Source: Erpobdella octoculata (lineage: Eukaryota > Annelida > Clitellata > Hirudinida > Erpobdellidae). Taken from it: DNA of 64,000 bases. The stretch lies in contig OZ022241.1 in NCBI GenBank assembly GCA_963978895.1, positions 7,722,302 through 7,786,301 of the forward strand, in the 5' to 3' direction. The position numbers were made by a program, and so were the translations under genes. Below, in pieces: positions 1-11,969 of this stretch (its first letter is position 1; each line of letters opens with the position of its first letter). The notes beneath the pieces were generated by a model. That model was not told the origin of the DNA and searched no databases. It saw only the letters and a program-made list of their open reading frames with translations.

Positions 1-662
1 GTGGGAGGATCCATCTTCCCACCCCTCCCTACTTTTACCTACGTATTTATAGAGATCTTAAAGGTAATGTGTGTGTGCGAGCATGCGCGCGCGTGTATGT
101 GTGTTAGAGAGAGAGAGAGAGCATTCGCTTATTACATCCAAGCCGCAAAATAATCTGAACAACATTTGACATGCAGGGAGACTTCATTAATGAAAATTTT
201 TTGAAAAATTAAAAAAATCTGTTATTTATTTGACGTTTCATTGGCAAAAAATAAAAAACTAAGCAAAAAAACCAGGGCAACACTGGGTAACCCTGTCAGT
301 AGGCTATAAAATGGCGGGAAAATTTTTCCCCCTGGAAAATGCTGAATTTCCGTCTCTGCCCCCAGTTTGAAAAAGTAAAGAAAGCCCGCCGCAGGCCAAA
401 TTTTTTTTGGACTATCTTCAGTTTATAGTCTTTTTGGTATCTTTAAGAATTTTTTATTGATAGAAAATAAAGACACCAAACTGAAGATAGTCAAAATCAG
501 TCTCAAACCGTTAAAGCAATTTCAAAAAAATAAGTTTATGGATAAATGTAGCACCCCCACGCCCCCTACCCAAAAAACTCATCGAATTTGGAAAAATTGC
601 AGGACCCTCCGATTTGGCCTGGGGGGATTTGTGCACCCCTGCCCCCCCTAGTTGCGCCCCTG
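1..662. repeat. hAT-like right terminus plus unassigned AT-rich sequence
   Basis: The right edge ends in GTTGCGCCCCTG at 651-662. Its reverse complement, CAGGGGCGCAAC, looks like a hAT terminal inverted repeat; no left end is seen, so it may lie outside the window. A short inverted repeat pairs 410-425 with 478-492 (GACTATCTTCAGTTT). A small GT/GA-rich microsatellite lies at 68-121. The 64-codon open frame at 457 has no recognisable feature. No host gene is seen. Confidence 0.35.
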
Positions 663-1185
663 CCAGAAAACGTTGTTTTGCCATATAAATTGTTTTGGTT
701 TTTTTATTTAAAGTTTAATTTTCAAAATTATGACAATTAAAAAAAAATCAATATCAGTCAAAAAGAGCAATCGAGTGTACAATGCCGATTGCTCTCCCGG
801 GGTTTGGAGGTTTTTTTTATTGTTTTTCTCTCTCGCTTACGTTTCCTTCCCCGCTTGCTCTCCCGTTCCCGCTTGTTTTCACGTTCCCGCTTGTTTTCAC
901 GTTCCCGCTTGCTCTTTGCTCTCCGGTTCCCGCTTGCTCTCCCGTTCCCACTTGTTTTCACGTTCTCGCTTGCTCTCCCGGTCTCGCTTGCTCTTCCGGT
1001 CCCAGTCGCTCACCCGGTTTTGGTCGCTTTCCCGCTCACGATTGCTCTCCCGCTCCTCCTGGTCGCGCTCCCGCGCTGGTCGCTTTCCCGCTCCCAGTCT
1101 TTCTCCCGTGATATTAATTTAATAAAGCGATAGGTAAAATTTAAAAATTTTTTTTAAAAAGTTTTCTTTAGGCTCAATAACTAAA
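663..1185 (-). mobile_element. HLE-B-type Helitron-like fragment
   Basis: The segment 663-810 resembles the copy at 6556-6690 (AAACGTT, a GCAATCGAG..ACAATGCC core, then CCCGGGG). It runs into the GC-rich minisatellite CCCGTTCCCGCTTGCTCT at 830-1110, which is typical of HLE-B read on the minus strand. The terminal CTAG is not preserved. Open frames here (730-1133, both strands) are translations of the minisatellite and are not taken as genes. Confidence 0.5.
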
Positions 1186-1204
1186 AGATACTATTATAAA
1201 ACAA

Positions 1205-2385
1205 CTAGCGGAGTACCCGGCGTTGCCCGGGGTTTTTCTAATGCTAGTCTCTCTCGCTCCCGTTTCCTTCCATGCTAGCTCTCCCGTTCCCGGTCGCATA
1301 TTTCTAAATGGTAGTATGCGGTAATACAGAGAGGTCGACTAGCAGCCTAAGAGGGGCGTAGTTTAAGGCTAGACGTAAATCGCACTCAATTCTACATTTT
1401 CAATGTTATGTTGTTGGTATTAATAAATATATTAATATAAGTGTCGCAAATAATATGAATTGTTGATTTAGTTAGTTCAAAGTTAGTTTGAGTAAATTAG
1501 AATAAAACTTTATAATTCGTAAAATGCCTTGACTTCACATTCATGTTATTATTACTATTAACATTATTACCCACTAATAAAACTCTTTTTTTAAAGCCCT
1601 TTTCATCCATTTGAAGTGACGAGAATTGTAATCAAAAAATTATTAGTTAAAACATTGATAAATAATAAAACAATCAGGATTAACTAGTTATTTCCAGCTA
1701 TATAAAGCCATCTTCAGAATCCTATGTTAAAACAATAAATTAAATATTATAAAAGTTGAAATAGTTGAGTTAAAAATTAGAAATAATTATAAGTTTTGTT
1801 TAGACAGAGACATTGAATAGGAGCTAAGCTGATTCGACTTTCACTTAAATTAATACGGCTATTGACGGATGAAACACATTTAAATTTAGGTTGAAACCAC
1901 ATAAAGAAAAAGCGACCATATTATATATGTAGCTGATTTAATATAGCTGGTTTGATATATTTTATATATAATAACATATATAAAACCAGCTCGTCTCTCT
2001 GTTCTATAGCTTTTAGTGCTACATTGAGAATAGCAATCATAAATATCTAAAGCAGAACCTTGAGCCACGCCCCTCTTAGGCTGCTAGTCGATCTCTCTGT
2101 ATTGCCGCATACTACCATTTAGAAATATGCTTCCCGGTCGCTTTCTCGTTCCCGGTCACTTTCTCGCTCCCAGTCGCTTTCTCGCTCCCGGTAGCTTTCC
2201 CGCTCACGGTCACTTTCTCTTTCCCGCTTGCTCTTTTGATCTCGGTCACTTTGCCCCTTTCGCTTGCTTTCCCGTTCCAGGTCGCTTTCCCTTTCCCGCT
2301 CGCTCTTTCGCTCTCAGTTGCTTTTCCGTTCCCGTTTCAGCTCATTTATGTATATGTATGTGTATATGTGTATATACCATATATA
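1205..2385 (-). mobile_element. HLE-B Helitron-like element, split by a MITE
   Basis: On the minus strand the element ends in a hairpin (CCGGG and CCCGG arms around CAACG), a short spacer and CTAG at 1205-1208, followed by T. This is the expected Helitron 3' end. The minisatellite CCCGGTCGCTTT resumes at 2128 after a nested 825-bp element at 1301-2125. The 5' part fades into TATG/TATA microsatellite near 2345-2400. Confidence 0.6.
1301..2125. mobile_element. Non-autonomous DNA transposon with TA duplication
   Basis: Long terminal inverted repeats of about 65 bp start TTTCTAAATGGTAGTATGCG at 1301 and have their complement ending at 2125. Both ends are flanked by TA (1299-1300 and 2126-2127), and removing the element joins two halves of an HLE-B minisatellite. 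TA duplication is characteristic of Tc1/mariner-type transposition. The interior is AT-rich and encodes nothing recognisable. Family assignment is inference. Confidence 0.7.
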
Positions 2386-3480
<1,095 letters not shown>

Positions 3481-3514
3481 TTATTATTATTATTATAATT
3501 TGAAATAGTTAATA

Positions 3515-3613
3515 ATGGCGCAAAGAAGCAAAATTTGGAAATTTTTTGAAATCAAGGGATTGACAAATCGAGGGCCAACTGTTTAGTTTGCTATGAAAAA
3601 CTAAAACGAGAAT
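3515..3613 (+). pseudogene. hAT BED-type zinc finger relic (N-terminal)
   Basis: An ATG at 3515 opens MAQRSKIWKFF, and after one frameshift the frame reads RANCLVCYEKLKRE. This is a BED finger with a Cys-x2-Cys pair, as found at the start of many hAT transposases. It is interrupted at 3614 by another hAT (3614-6516); beyond it, 6520-6540 reads NTVTSF, the expected continuation of a BED finger. The rest of the protein is absent, replaced by an HLE fragment at 6550. Confidence 0.5.
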
Positions 3614-3884
3614 CAGGGCCGTAACCAGGAATTTAGAAGTGGGGGGCCGAAGAACTTTTGGAGGGGGCACTGTATAAATTTTCTAATCACATAAATTACA
3701 CATTCCAGTGATTTAACCCCCAAAATGTGCTTTACGCAAAAAACAGGTTTAGCGATTGAAATTTGAATCTTATCTACCATATTTAATTGAATTTGAAAAT
3801 ATTCTGAATCAACATGTAAAAAAACATATTACGTGGATCATAATGTCAGAGAACAATACGGCGCGATTTTTGGGCAAACCTTTC

Positions 3885-3990
3885 TATGAAAGTGTTCAAA
3901 TCTACTTTTCATTATTGCAGTCACATGATCATGTTTCTTCAGTCTACCAAAAAGACAAGCAGCTGCATTCTCAAAAGCAAGTAGAACCAG
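3885..3990 (-). repeat. Inverted fragment of the neighbouring L2-like element
   Basis: Read on the minus strand this encodes NAAACLFGRLKKHDHVTAI, nearly the same as NAAARLFGGLKKHDHVTAI encoded on the plus strand at about 4455-4520. The two arms lie head to head, about 500 bp apart. Confidence 0.65.
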
Positions 3991-4019
3991 TTTAAATTTA
4001 CGCTCAAGGCCCATTTTGT

Positions 4020-4990
4020 TCACTGCTCTGTTGATGATGCGGAGAATGTTCACCTTCGCTTATTGCCCTGCATAGAGAACATTGAACAGTGGATGGCTTC
4101 TAATCGTCTAAAACTGAATGGCGATAAGACTGAATTAATCTGGATAGGTGCAAGATCAAAGTTGCGACAGAGTAAAGCAAAAGCTTTGTTGGTTGCTGAG
4201 GCTTTGGTCGCCCCCACAGAAGTTGTTCGAAACCTAGGTGTTTATGTCGATTCTGAGCTTTCCACGAAAGATCATATATCTAAGCTGTCAAAAACATGTT
4301 TTTTCCAACTACGACAACTTAGAACCATACGAAAGTCTCTGTCAAGTGAAGCAACACGTCTCCTGCTGCATTCGTTTGTTGTCAGTAGACTTGACTACTG
4401 CAACTCTCTATTTACAGGCTTACCTCTTAGTGCTGTTGGAAAGATTCAACGTATTCAAAATGCAGCTGCTCGTCTTTTTGGCGGACTGAAGAAACATGAT
4501 CATGTGACTGCAATAATAAAAACTGAACTCCGGTGGCTGAGCGAATTACTTTCAAAATTGGGACTTTAGTCTACAAGGCGCTCCATGGCGTAGCCCCCTC
4601 ATATTTGCAAGAGCTGTGTGTTACTGTGTCTGATAACAACTCTTACTTATCTCGTCACAGATCAGCTAGTCGTGGTGATCTAGTTGTTCCCATTACTCGA
4701 ACAAAAACTTACGGCAGTCGAGCCTTCAGTATAGCAGGACCGGCAACATGGAACAGCCAGCATCCGAGAAGCCACTACATTGAGTTTATTCAAAGCCGAG
4801 CTAAAGACATTTCTGTTTGCGAAATCCTATCCAAATTGATTATCGGAGAGAAATTTTTTCATTTTTCCTGACATGCCGATTTTTGTGTTTTATATTATTT
4901 TTTTGCTTTATTTTTATTGTTATGTTTTGTTGTTTTTATTGTAAAAGGAGCCCTGAGGTGTTACACAAAAGGGCGCTTGAAATCCAAATA
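4020..4990 (+). pseudogene. L2/CR1-like reverse transcriptase, C-terminal fragment
   Basis: The frame reads from just after the RT active-site region (SVDDAENV, MASNRLKLN, KTELIWIG, RNLGVYVD) through SRLDYCNSL and LKKHDHVTA. It shifts frame near 4540 and continues to the C-terminal block VYKALHGVAPSYL..RTFG-type (here YGSRAFSIAGPATWN) near 4760. The 3' end is probably the AATAAAATAAA tract at 4985-4995. The endonuclease and most of the RT are missing (5' truncation). The same C-terminal layout occurs in the better preserved copy at 18507-21005. Confidence 0.75.
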
Positions 4991-5149
4991 AAATAAACAT
5001 TGGTTGGCGATAAGGCCGCAGAATCCGCGTGAGAGTGGAGAAACTGCTCTCGCACGTAGCAGTCGACACACCGATAGTGATTGCTTAGGCATACAGCTGA
5101 TACACATTTGGAAATGCATCGCCGTACTGCAGCATTGCACATGTTGCAC

Positions 5150-6387
5150 CTTCCTACGACGAATTTGGCTGGAATTTGTTACAGCACAGTTGCATTGCAC
5201 TAGGCAATTTGCTAGGGAGGGCAACCTGGTCGAGGCAAAGGAGCTGGCTGAGTAGTTCCAAACATTTCTCAACAAGAATGTTCTGAGATGATGGAACGAA
5301 AGATTCTACAGCTTGAAACAAAGCCAAGTTGGACTTCCCAAATTGGTGGTTCATTTCAAAATGGTGTTGTAGAGCTCATGAGCTCACGTGAAGTAACTTT
5401 AGAACCAATAACATGGTAATGACCCAAAGTAGAGGTGACCACAGAGCCGGTCAGCCAGGTGCTCTGAACTCGTTTGCACTTTACTGACACTACATGGTCA
5501 TCCCCATTTGATGAAAAACCAGCAGCATCTGCCATTTGATCAAAAACCTCTGCAGACCACAAGGCAAGAAGGCTCTCTTTAGCTGTGGAGATCAGTTCCA
5601 TAGCAAGAGACACATTGCACAAGCGACCTTGCAACAAAGCACTGACCGTCGACAGCAAGCTCAGTATTTTGACAACGGCATTTGAAAAAATCTTTCTTTT
5701 AAACTTTGTTGAGCAGCCAAGCTGCTTCAACCAGCACATCAACCGGAGCTTTTTCTAAGTTGGCAACAATTTCGAGGATCTGCAAAATTTCCTCTCTGTT
5801 GTTTTTGACAACCATTGCAGATTTATAAGGACCAGTCCATCTTTGAGCAAGTAACCGCTTTATTGTGTCACCTACATACAATTGCTCATATAAGTTAAAA
5901 AAGTTGTTTATCTTTATCTCTGATTCCATAGCGTGCGCAACCAAATGATGGAGTTGGCGATGCAGTGCACGTACGGAATTCGGCAGCCCAGAGTGTCTTG
6001 CGATATTTTCTGAACACCTCTCTTTCCGCCGTTCATTACACTGGCGTCGTCATAACATTGACTCAAAATTCGAACGGGGTCCAGCTGCTGAGCCTGAAGC
6101 TCTGTAAGCAGTGAACATGTCAGGCTTTTAGAATCTAACTCACTAGCCTTGATCATTGAGATCATGTGCTCCATTGCCTTTCCACAACGCACATAGCGAA
6201 TGACAATCGACATATCCTCAACATTGCACTGATCTTGACTTTCGTGGCACTTGATCGAATACCAGTTAATTTCAAAATCTTTGCATTCTTCGACAATCAA
6301 AACTTGTGCCATCAATTCGATTACCTTGTTTTGGATAAGAGACGACATGTACTTGGCATTTTGAGGCATGTTTTTTAAATCATTCAC
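5150..6387 (-). pseudogene. hAT transposase, ZMYM1/DUF4371-like, broken
   Basis: Four minus-strand frames read in series (6387-5914, 5944-5699, 5742-5356, 5354-5154) and cover the central part of a hAT transposase. Recognisable blocks are a long alpha-helical region, CYDDASVMNGGKRGVQ (second catalytic Asp context), a PYVHC motif and LLAQRWTGPYKSA (the conserved RW block). The frames are broken by at least three frameshifts. Neither the N-terminal zinc finger nor the C-terminal dimerisation block is seen; an L2-like fragment occupies the C-terminal side. It is an inactive relic. Confidence 0.75.
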
Positions 6388-6549
6388 AATTTATCATCCT
6401 TCGCCTACATTTGTTTAGTTGAACTAGACAGCAATACAAAAAACTGGGGGGCGTGATTGAGCTGGTGGGGCCCGACCAAAACTGGGGGGGGGGCCCGATA
6501 GCTGGTTATGGCCCTGCCCAAACACCGTCACGAGCTTTATATATATATA

Positions 6550-6757
6550 CTAGCTGACCCAGCAAACGTTTTTTTGACTTTTAAAATATTTTGGTTTTTT
6601 ACTAAGAGTTTAATGTACAAAATAAAGACAATTTAAAAAATCTATCTCGAAAAGCAATCGAGCGTACAATGCCCGGGGTTTTTGAAAGTTTTTCTATCTT
6701 TCTTCTCTCTTGTTCCCGTTTCCTTCCACGCTTGCTCTACCGTTCCATATATATAGA
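6550..6757 (-). mobile_element. Short HLE-B-type element
   Basis: The minus-strand 3' end is CTAG (6550-6553), preceded by a GGGTCAG hairpin-like region. The 5' end is TCTATATATATGG, with its TC at 6757. The interior is only ~200 bp and carries the GCAATCGAG..ACAATGCCCGGGG core. The A and T flanks fit the Helitron target. Confidence 0.55.
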
Positions 6758-7205
6758 TTAGGTATATCGGCAAGCCTGTAGTTTAAGATGGCTTTTAGCT
6801 AGACAGCCTAGGAAAAAACTCCGAACACGATTTAGAGTCTCTTTGGCCCATGAAAATTCATTATTCATATTAATCGGCAATAACTTTACCGATATAAACC
6901 GATAAAGAAATGGGAAAATTTTAAATTTAATACAGCATTTGGCAATAATAATAATAATTAAAATATGGGCTGATTTTGAAATTTTTTAATATGTATATCT
7001 GTAAAAAAGTGAAAAAATGTCTAAAATCTTTAGAAAATATGCACATCTACTTAAAAAAATTAAAGCAAAGTATAGGAATGTTCAAAATATTTGAATAAGT
7101 GTGATCAGAAATTAATTCAGCATTTCCTTCTAAATTTGTGTTGCTTTTTTCTCTAGGTTTTTTGTTGATCTGAAAGATCTCTGATTTTTTAGTTTTATTA
7201 TTTGA
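6758..7205 (-). repeat. Family D repeat (inverse copy) and AT-rich sequence
   Basis: Positions 6760-6980 match the reverse complement of 21880-22034 (AGGTATATCGG at one end; TATTAATCGGCAATAAC and ATGGGCTGATTTTGAA inside). The part 6985-7205 shows nothing recognisable. Confidence 0.55.
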
Positions 7206-7643
7206 CTAGCGGGGTGCCCGGCGTTGTCCGAGGTTATTAGAAGTTTTTCTAATGTTTGTCTCTTTCGCTCAAGTTTCCTCCCCCGGTTGCTTTCCCGGTC
7301 GATTTCCCGTTCCCGTTTTCCCTCCCTTTCCCGGTCGCTTTTCCGTTCCCAATCGCTTCCCCGTTCCCGGACGCTTTTCCCGTTCCCGCTCACACTTGCT
7401 CTCCCGTTTCCTCTCACGCTTGCTCTCCCGTTCCCGCTCACGCTTGCTCTCCCGTTCCCGCTCACGCTTGCTCTCCCGTTCCCGTTCACGCTTCCTCTCC
7501 TGTTCCCGTTCTCGCTCATTTTTTCTTTTTCATTTTTTCCTAATTTCTTTTAGCCCTTCAAAATGTAAAACAGATTATCTAAAACTGGCTAAAACTTGCT
7601 TGAAGCCTTCAAACGTTGTTACGTAAACTAAATATGAATTCTA
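7206..7643 (-). mobile_element. HLE-B Helitron-like element
   Basis: The minus-strand 3' CTAG is at 7206-7209 after a degenerate hairpin (GGACAACGCCGGGC). The interior is a 24-bp minisatellite (CGCTTGCTCTCCCGTTCCCG core) at 7390-7510. The 5' portion (TTTTAGCC..AAAATGTAAAACAGATT) matches 22825-22860. Open frames across the minisatellite are low-complexity artefacts. Confidence 0.6.
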
Positions 7644-8741
7644 CTAGCAGTGCCCAATTAGAGAATTTGAACCGTGCATCCATAGGTGTCGGTTCCGCCC
7701 GTCGACAACTTGGCCCAGCCCGCTTCAAAATCAAAATTCCTGGCCCGGCACGGCCCGTCTAATTTGGGCCCGGCCCGTTTTCACAGGCCTAGAAATTCTA
7801 TATGATGAAAAACTTCGGCCCATCCCACCTTGACTTCAGGTTTGGCCCGGCCCGTCTGAAGACCCTAAAATCACTAAAATGTCTATATGCTTAGTGAAAA
7901 ACCTTGGCCCGTACCACCTTGATTTAAGGTTTAGCCTGGCCCGTAAAAAGACCCTAAAATAACGGCCTGGCCCGACCGGTCATAAACTGGACTCAGCTAC
8001 TTTTAACCGGCACAAAACCTCAAATTACTAAGTTTTACATCTGTAATGCTTGCAGTTGTTGAGTAGCAGGTACTTTAAAAACCAAATAACCCTATTTTCC
8101 ACCCCACATTTGAAGTCCTGGAAACCAAATTTTCAAAAAATGGTGAAACACGTATATCATTATTTTTAGAATAGAAACTAAATACTAATTTTTACATTTG
8201 TGGTATTTACAGTTTTTGAGTAGCAGTTACATTAAAAAACAAATAACCCTATTCTCCACCCCACATTTGAAGTGCTGGAAACCAAATTTTCAAAAAATGC
8301 TAAAACACGTATTTCATTATTTTTTGGAGTAGAAACTAAATACTAATTTTTATTTCTGTAGCATTCACAGTTTTTGAGTAGCAGCTACTTTAAAAACCAA
8401 ATAACCCAATTTTCCAACCCACATTTGGGGTCCGGGAAACCGAATTTTCAAAAAATGGTAAAACACGTATCGTTTTATTTTTCAAGAAGAATCCATATAC
8501 CAAATTTCAAAATCTCCTCATTTTTGGTTTTCGAGATATACATTGTTTTAGAAAAAAGTTTGTTTTCAGGTTTCTTCCCATCAGGAGCAAAATTTTCAAA
8601 AATCCTCACTTAGTGGATGCTTACGCACTAAAAGTAATATAAGTTCCAAATTTCACGTTCCTAGGATGAGGCGTTTGAGCTCGGCGTTGATTATCAGTCA
8701 GTCAGTCAGTCAGTCAGGACATGTTCTTTTATATATATAGA
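7644..8741 (-). mobile_element. HLE-A Helitron-like element
   Basis: The minus-strand 5' end TCTATATATATAAAAGAACA (TC at 8741) is followed by a GACT microsatellite at 8697-8717. Several ~157-bp tandem units and the GGCCCG-rich 3' part follow, ending in CTAG at 7644-7647 with T beyond. The 5' end abuts another element's CTAG directly at 8742. It is non-coding. Confidence 0.75.
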
Positions 8742-9805
8742 CTAGCTGGGTTACCCGGCGTTGCCCGGGGAATTTAAAGGTTTTTTTATCGTTTTTCCCG
8801 CTGGCTCCCGTTTCCTTAACCGCTCGTTTGCCCGGGCATCTTTGCATCTATTGAAACATTTATGCAGATACTTTTGATTTTTAATTAAAAGAAATACAAC
8901 AAACACATACAGTCATTTTATTGCAAAGCTTTCTGATACACAATGTTTTTTGTTTTTCCATAAGGTGCATTAATAGTTATACTATTATACTTAAAATACA
9001 TTAATAGTTATATTGATATACTCACTCACAATAAATTTTTCAATTTTCTTGTCTGTAAGCACAAAATAATATCTGTTAGACTAAAAGTAGCACAAAATAA
9101 TATCTGTTAGAGGTTAGAGTGGTTAGATTGGTTAGAGTGGTTAGACTGGTAGAGCGATAATGATAGCCTGACACACAACGACCGAAACAATTTACAATTT
9201 AATATATACACAACAATAATTAACAATTAAATAATATAAAAATAGTAGCCTAAGTAAATAATATAAGAATAGTAGCCTAAGTTTTTAAATTACTTTGATT
9301 TCGAGAAACCGAGACGATAAACAGCGAATGTAAACAAAACATAGCTCTGATACAATAGCGAAAATATTTAAAAAAATTAATTTTCTAAAACATTCAAAAA
9401 CATTTGAACGATATACAGTAATTAAAAAAATAATAGTATAGTATATAGTATATTATATATTACTTTTGATATATTGATATAATTTATATAAGTAAAATAA
9501 TACTCACTTTTGATTTTGAGAAATCGCGACAACCAACAACGACGGAACAGAAGTCGAAAGCAACCCTAAGCTCGTTAAGCCGCGATATAATTGCATAGAT
9601 AAAATATTTCTAAAAATTAATTTTCTAAAATTGCATAGATAAAATATTTCTAAAAATTAATTTTCTAAAAACATTCAAAACAATTTTTTTAAATAAATGA
9701 GATTATTTGTTAGATGGTAAATGTTTATTATGTAAAATTTCGTGCAAATCCCTTCATTGGTTTTGGCGTTATTAATGAACATACGTTGCCTTTTATATAT
9801 ATAGA
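8742..9805 (-). mobile_element. HLE-C Helitron-like element
   Basis: The minus-strand 3' end is the hairpin CCCCGGGCAACGCCGGGTAA followed by CTAG (8742-8745). The 5' end is TCTATATATATAAAAGGCAA with TC at 9805 and A before it. The 5' subterminal block contains CATTAATAACGCCAAAACC. The interior is AT-rich with a 35-bp tandem duplication at 9596-9665 and a short GGTTAGAGT tandem at 9108-9150. It is non-coding. Confidence 0.65.
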
Positions 9806-10077
9806 TTACGCATTTACCAATTACCGCAACTATTAAAAATAAAAAACCAAGATTTACAAACGTAAATAACGTATTCGGTTGAATTTCAGTTGTAAATATA
9901 TATTTATATGAAATAATAATTAAATAAAAAAAAAATTTTCTAAATTTTTTGTTAACCTTTAATTCATATAATGAAAAAAAAACTCGTCACCCAACAACCG
10001 TCACTATTCGGCTTAATAAATAACCAAGATTCAATAAATAGCGTATTCGGTTGAATATTAATTGTAATTATTATTAA
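9806..10077. repeat. AT-rich spacer with two direct repeats
   Basis: A ~45-bp motif containing AACCAAGATT and GCGTATTCGGTTGAAT (first copy ACGTATTCGG) occurs at about 9845-9890 and again at 10020-10060. No coding sequence is seen. Confidence 0.45.
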
Positions 10078-10270
10078 CTAGCAGTGCCCGTAGCGGCTTC
10101 GCTCGCATGAAATTAGAGAATTTGAACCGTGCATACATAGTAGAGTACTGCACGGATCAATTTTTTAGGTCTCGGCTTGGCCCGTCGACAACTTGGCCCA
10201 GCCCGTTTCAAAAACCGAAATTCCTGGCCCGGCACGGCCCGCCTAATATGGGCCCGGCCCGTCTAATATG

Positions 10271-11969
10271 CAATGATGGGTTTTAACTACTTTAAAAGTA
10301 GTTAACTACTATATTTAGCTACTCATAAAAAAAGTAGTTAGTAACTATTTCGTAACTACTTTTAACAGCAGTAGTTATTAACTACCTCTTAACTACTGCC
10401 TAGTAGTTAACTACTAGTTAACTACTAGTTAACTACTAGTTAACTACTTTTTAACATTAACCAAAAAAAACCTTTAACATTTGCAATTAAATAAATACAA
10501 GTTAAATAAACCTGGTTTCTCAAGCTCTTGGTTCATTTCATTTATGTATGCCAACAAATTTTCTTTAATCAAATATTTTTTCCTCATAGTTCAAAAAATT
10601 CAATTTAAATTGGGAAATTATTGCTGTTGCTAGAAGATATTCTTCATTTTCCAAAACAGGACCAAATCGTTTTTCTATACCTTGAGATAACTTTTCACTT
10701 TGAAAGATATCCATTGTGGTGACTATTGGTTTTATAATTTGAATAAACGATTTCAAAAAAGCAAACTCAATCTCTCAATCAATGCAGCTTGCTCTAACTT
10801 CTTCTGACAATCACAAACATTATTGAAAACTAGATTAACAATCCTTTCAACGAAATAGAATTTTGAGCGCCGCCGTGTAACATTTGGCTTTATAAATGTT
10901 GAACCACTAATGTCTTGTACAACCTCAGCATCTTTTAAATTGCGATGAATGGAGTTTGGTACAACATTTGCCATTGATCTATCATAAAGTTGTTTGTATT
11001 TCAAATTATCCCTTACTTTCAATGCACCAACAGTTGCCACAAATTTAAAGTTTGACTAGAAATAGCCTGTCAAAAATGACCATTTTTGTGGTTTTTATCG
11101 AACTATCAGATAATAAATAAAGAACGTTTTCTTCTCTATCATTGTTAAATGTGGATGCTTTACCTGCTCAGCAATATCAAAAAATGTTCTATGATTTGGA
11201 TCAAACCTGGTTGAATCAAATTAAAATAACTTATTTTTATGCGTACCTCTCAACATCTAGCGATGTTTTATTTTAAACTTTAAATCCAGCATTATGTTTG
11301 ATGCCATCAGATAAAACTCTTGCATAATAAGCTTAGGAAAAACGTTTTGGATTTTTAGTACTGACAGTGTACAATTGTGTAAAAACTTTTATTACACGCA
11401 TAAAAGCTCAGGAAAAACGTTTTGGATATTTGGGACTGATAGTGTACAATTGCATAATAACTTTGATTACACGCCTGCGTGCACTAATTTGACTGACTAC
11501 TGACAACCCCAGCCTCCGCGTTATGCAAAATTGCTAACATACATACATACAAACCATGGATATCTTGATAAAACATCGTACCGTTTAGGCCTATTTTATT
11601 AGGTTGTGAATCTAGAAGTTATATCAAGATATCCATGTTACAGACATAGGTAATTATGTATGTAGATTACCACAGTGCTTATCAATATTATCTTGCTCAC
11701 TTTCTATAAAATCTAATATACTTTCACCACTAGATCTTCATTATTTACATACATGAAGTGGCTCATCCACTTCAGTTTCTTCATCTATAGAGTTTTTTCC
11801 AGCCACCAAAAAAGTAAAGTAGTTAAAAAATAGTTAACTATTGTAGTTAATAACTATTTTAAAAAGTAGTTAACTACTAGTTGTTAACTAGTTTAACAAA
11901 AAATAGTTATTAACTATTTCTTAACTACTGTAGAGTAGTTAATAACTAGTAGTTAACTATTTATCACTG
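10271..11969 (-). mobile_element. hAT transposon, internally degraded, with 8-bp TSD
   Basis: The duplication CTAATATG is at 10263-10270 and 11970-11977. The ends are CAATGATGGGTTTTAACTAC and AGTTAACTATTTATCACTG, with repeated AGTTAACTA(C/G) motifs in both subterminal regions. An imperfect small foldback (GGATATCTTGATA and TATCAAGATATCC) lies at 11550-11632, probably a nested MITE remnant. It sits inside HLE-A. Confidence 0.8.
10565..11040 (-). pseudogene. hAT transposase fragment
   Basis: Two minus-strand frames (11040-10753 and 10756-10565) read in series. They contain RRSKFYFVERIVNLVFNNV and IERLSLLFKSFIQIIKPIVT-like sequence, which resembles the stretch after the conserved RW block of hAT transposases. 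The catalytic blocks and the dimerisation domain are missing. The element is inactive. Confidence 0.5.

Larger units (their letters stand above)
3614..6516 (-). mobile_element. hAT transposon (ZMYM1-like clade), degraded
   Basis: The left end CAGGGCCGTAACCAG and right end CTGGTTATGGCCCTG are inverted repeats. The transposase lies on the minus strand (5150-6387). An L2-like fragment occupies about 3885-4990. No clean 8-bp duplication is visible, although the flanks together encode a BED finger, so the target probably diverged after insertion. Confidence 0.7.

Noticed and set aside
730..1133. Overlapping ORFs rich in Ser, Arg, Pro and Phe
   Set aside because: They translate the HLE-B GC-rich minisatellite in several frames; the same type recurs at 7224-7626, 13157-13570 and 22370-22840.
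8374..8613. 79-aa ORFs (also 26646-26885 and 38167-38406, 35086-35352)
   Set aside because: The same peptide appears in every HLE-A copy on the repeat's conserved 5' block, but it is short, varies by frame and crosses tandem units. I treat it as chance open frame in a non-coding element.
8697..8720. CRISPR-like short regular repeats
   Set aside because: The GACT and similar arrays are simple microsatellites without spacers, in a eukaryotic genome.
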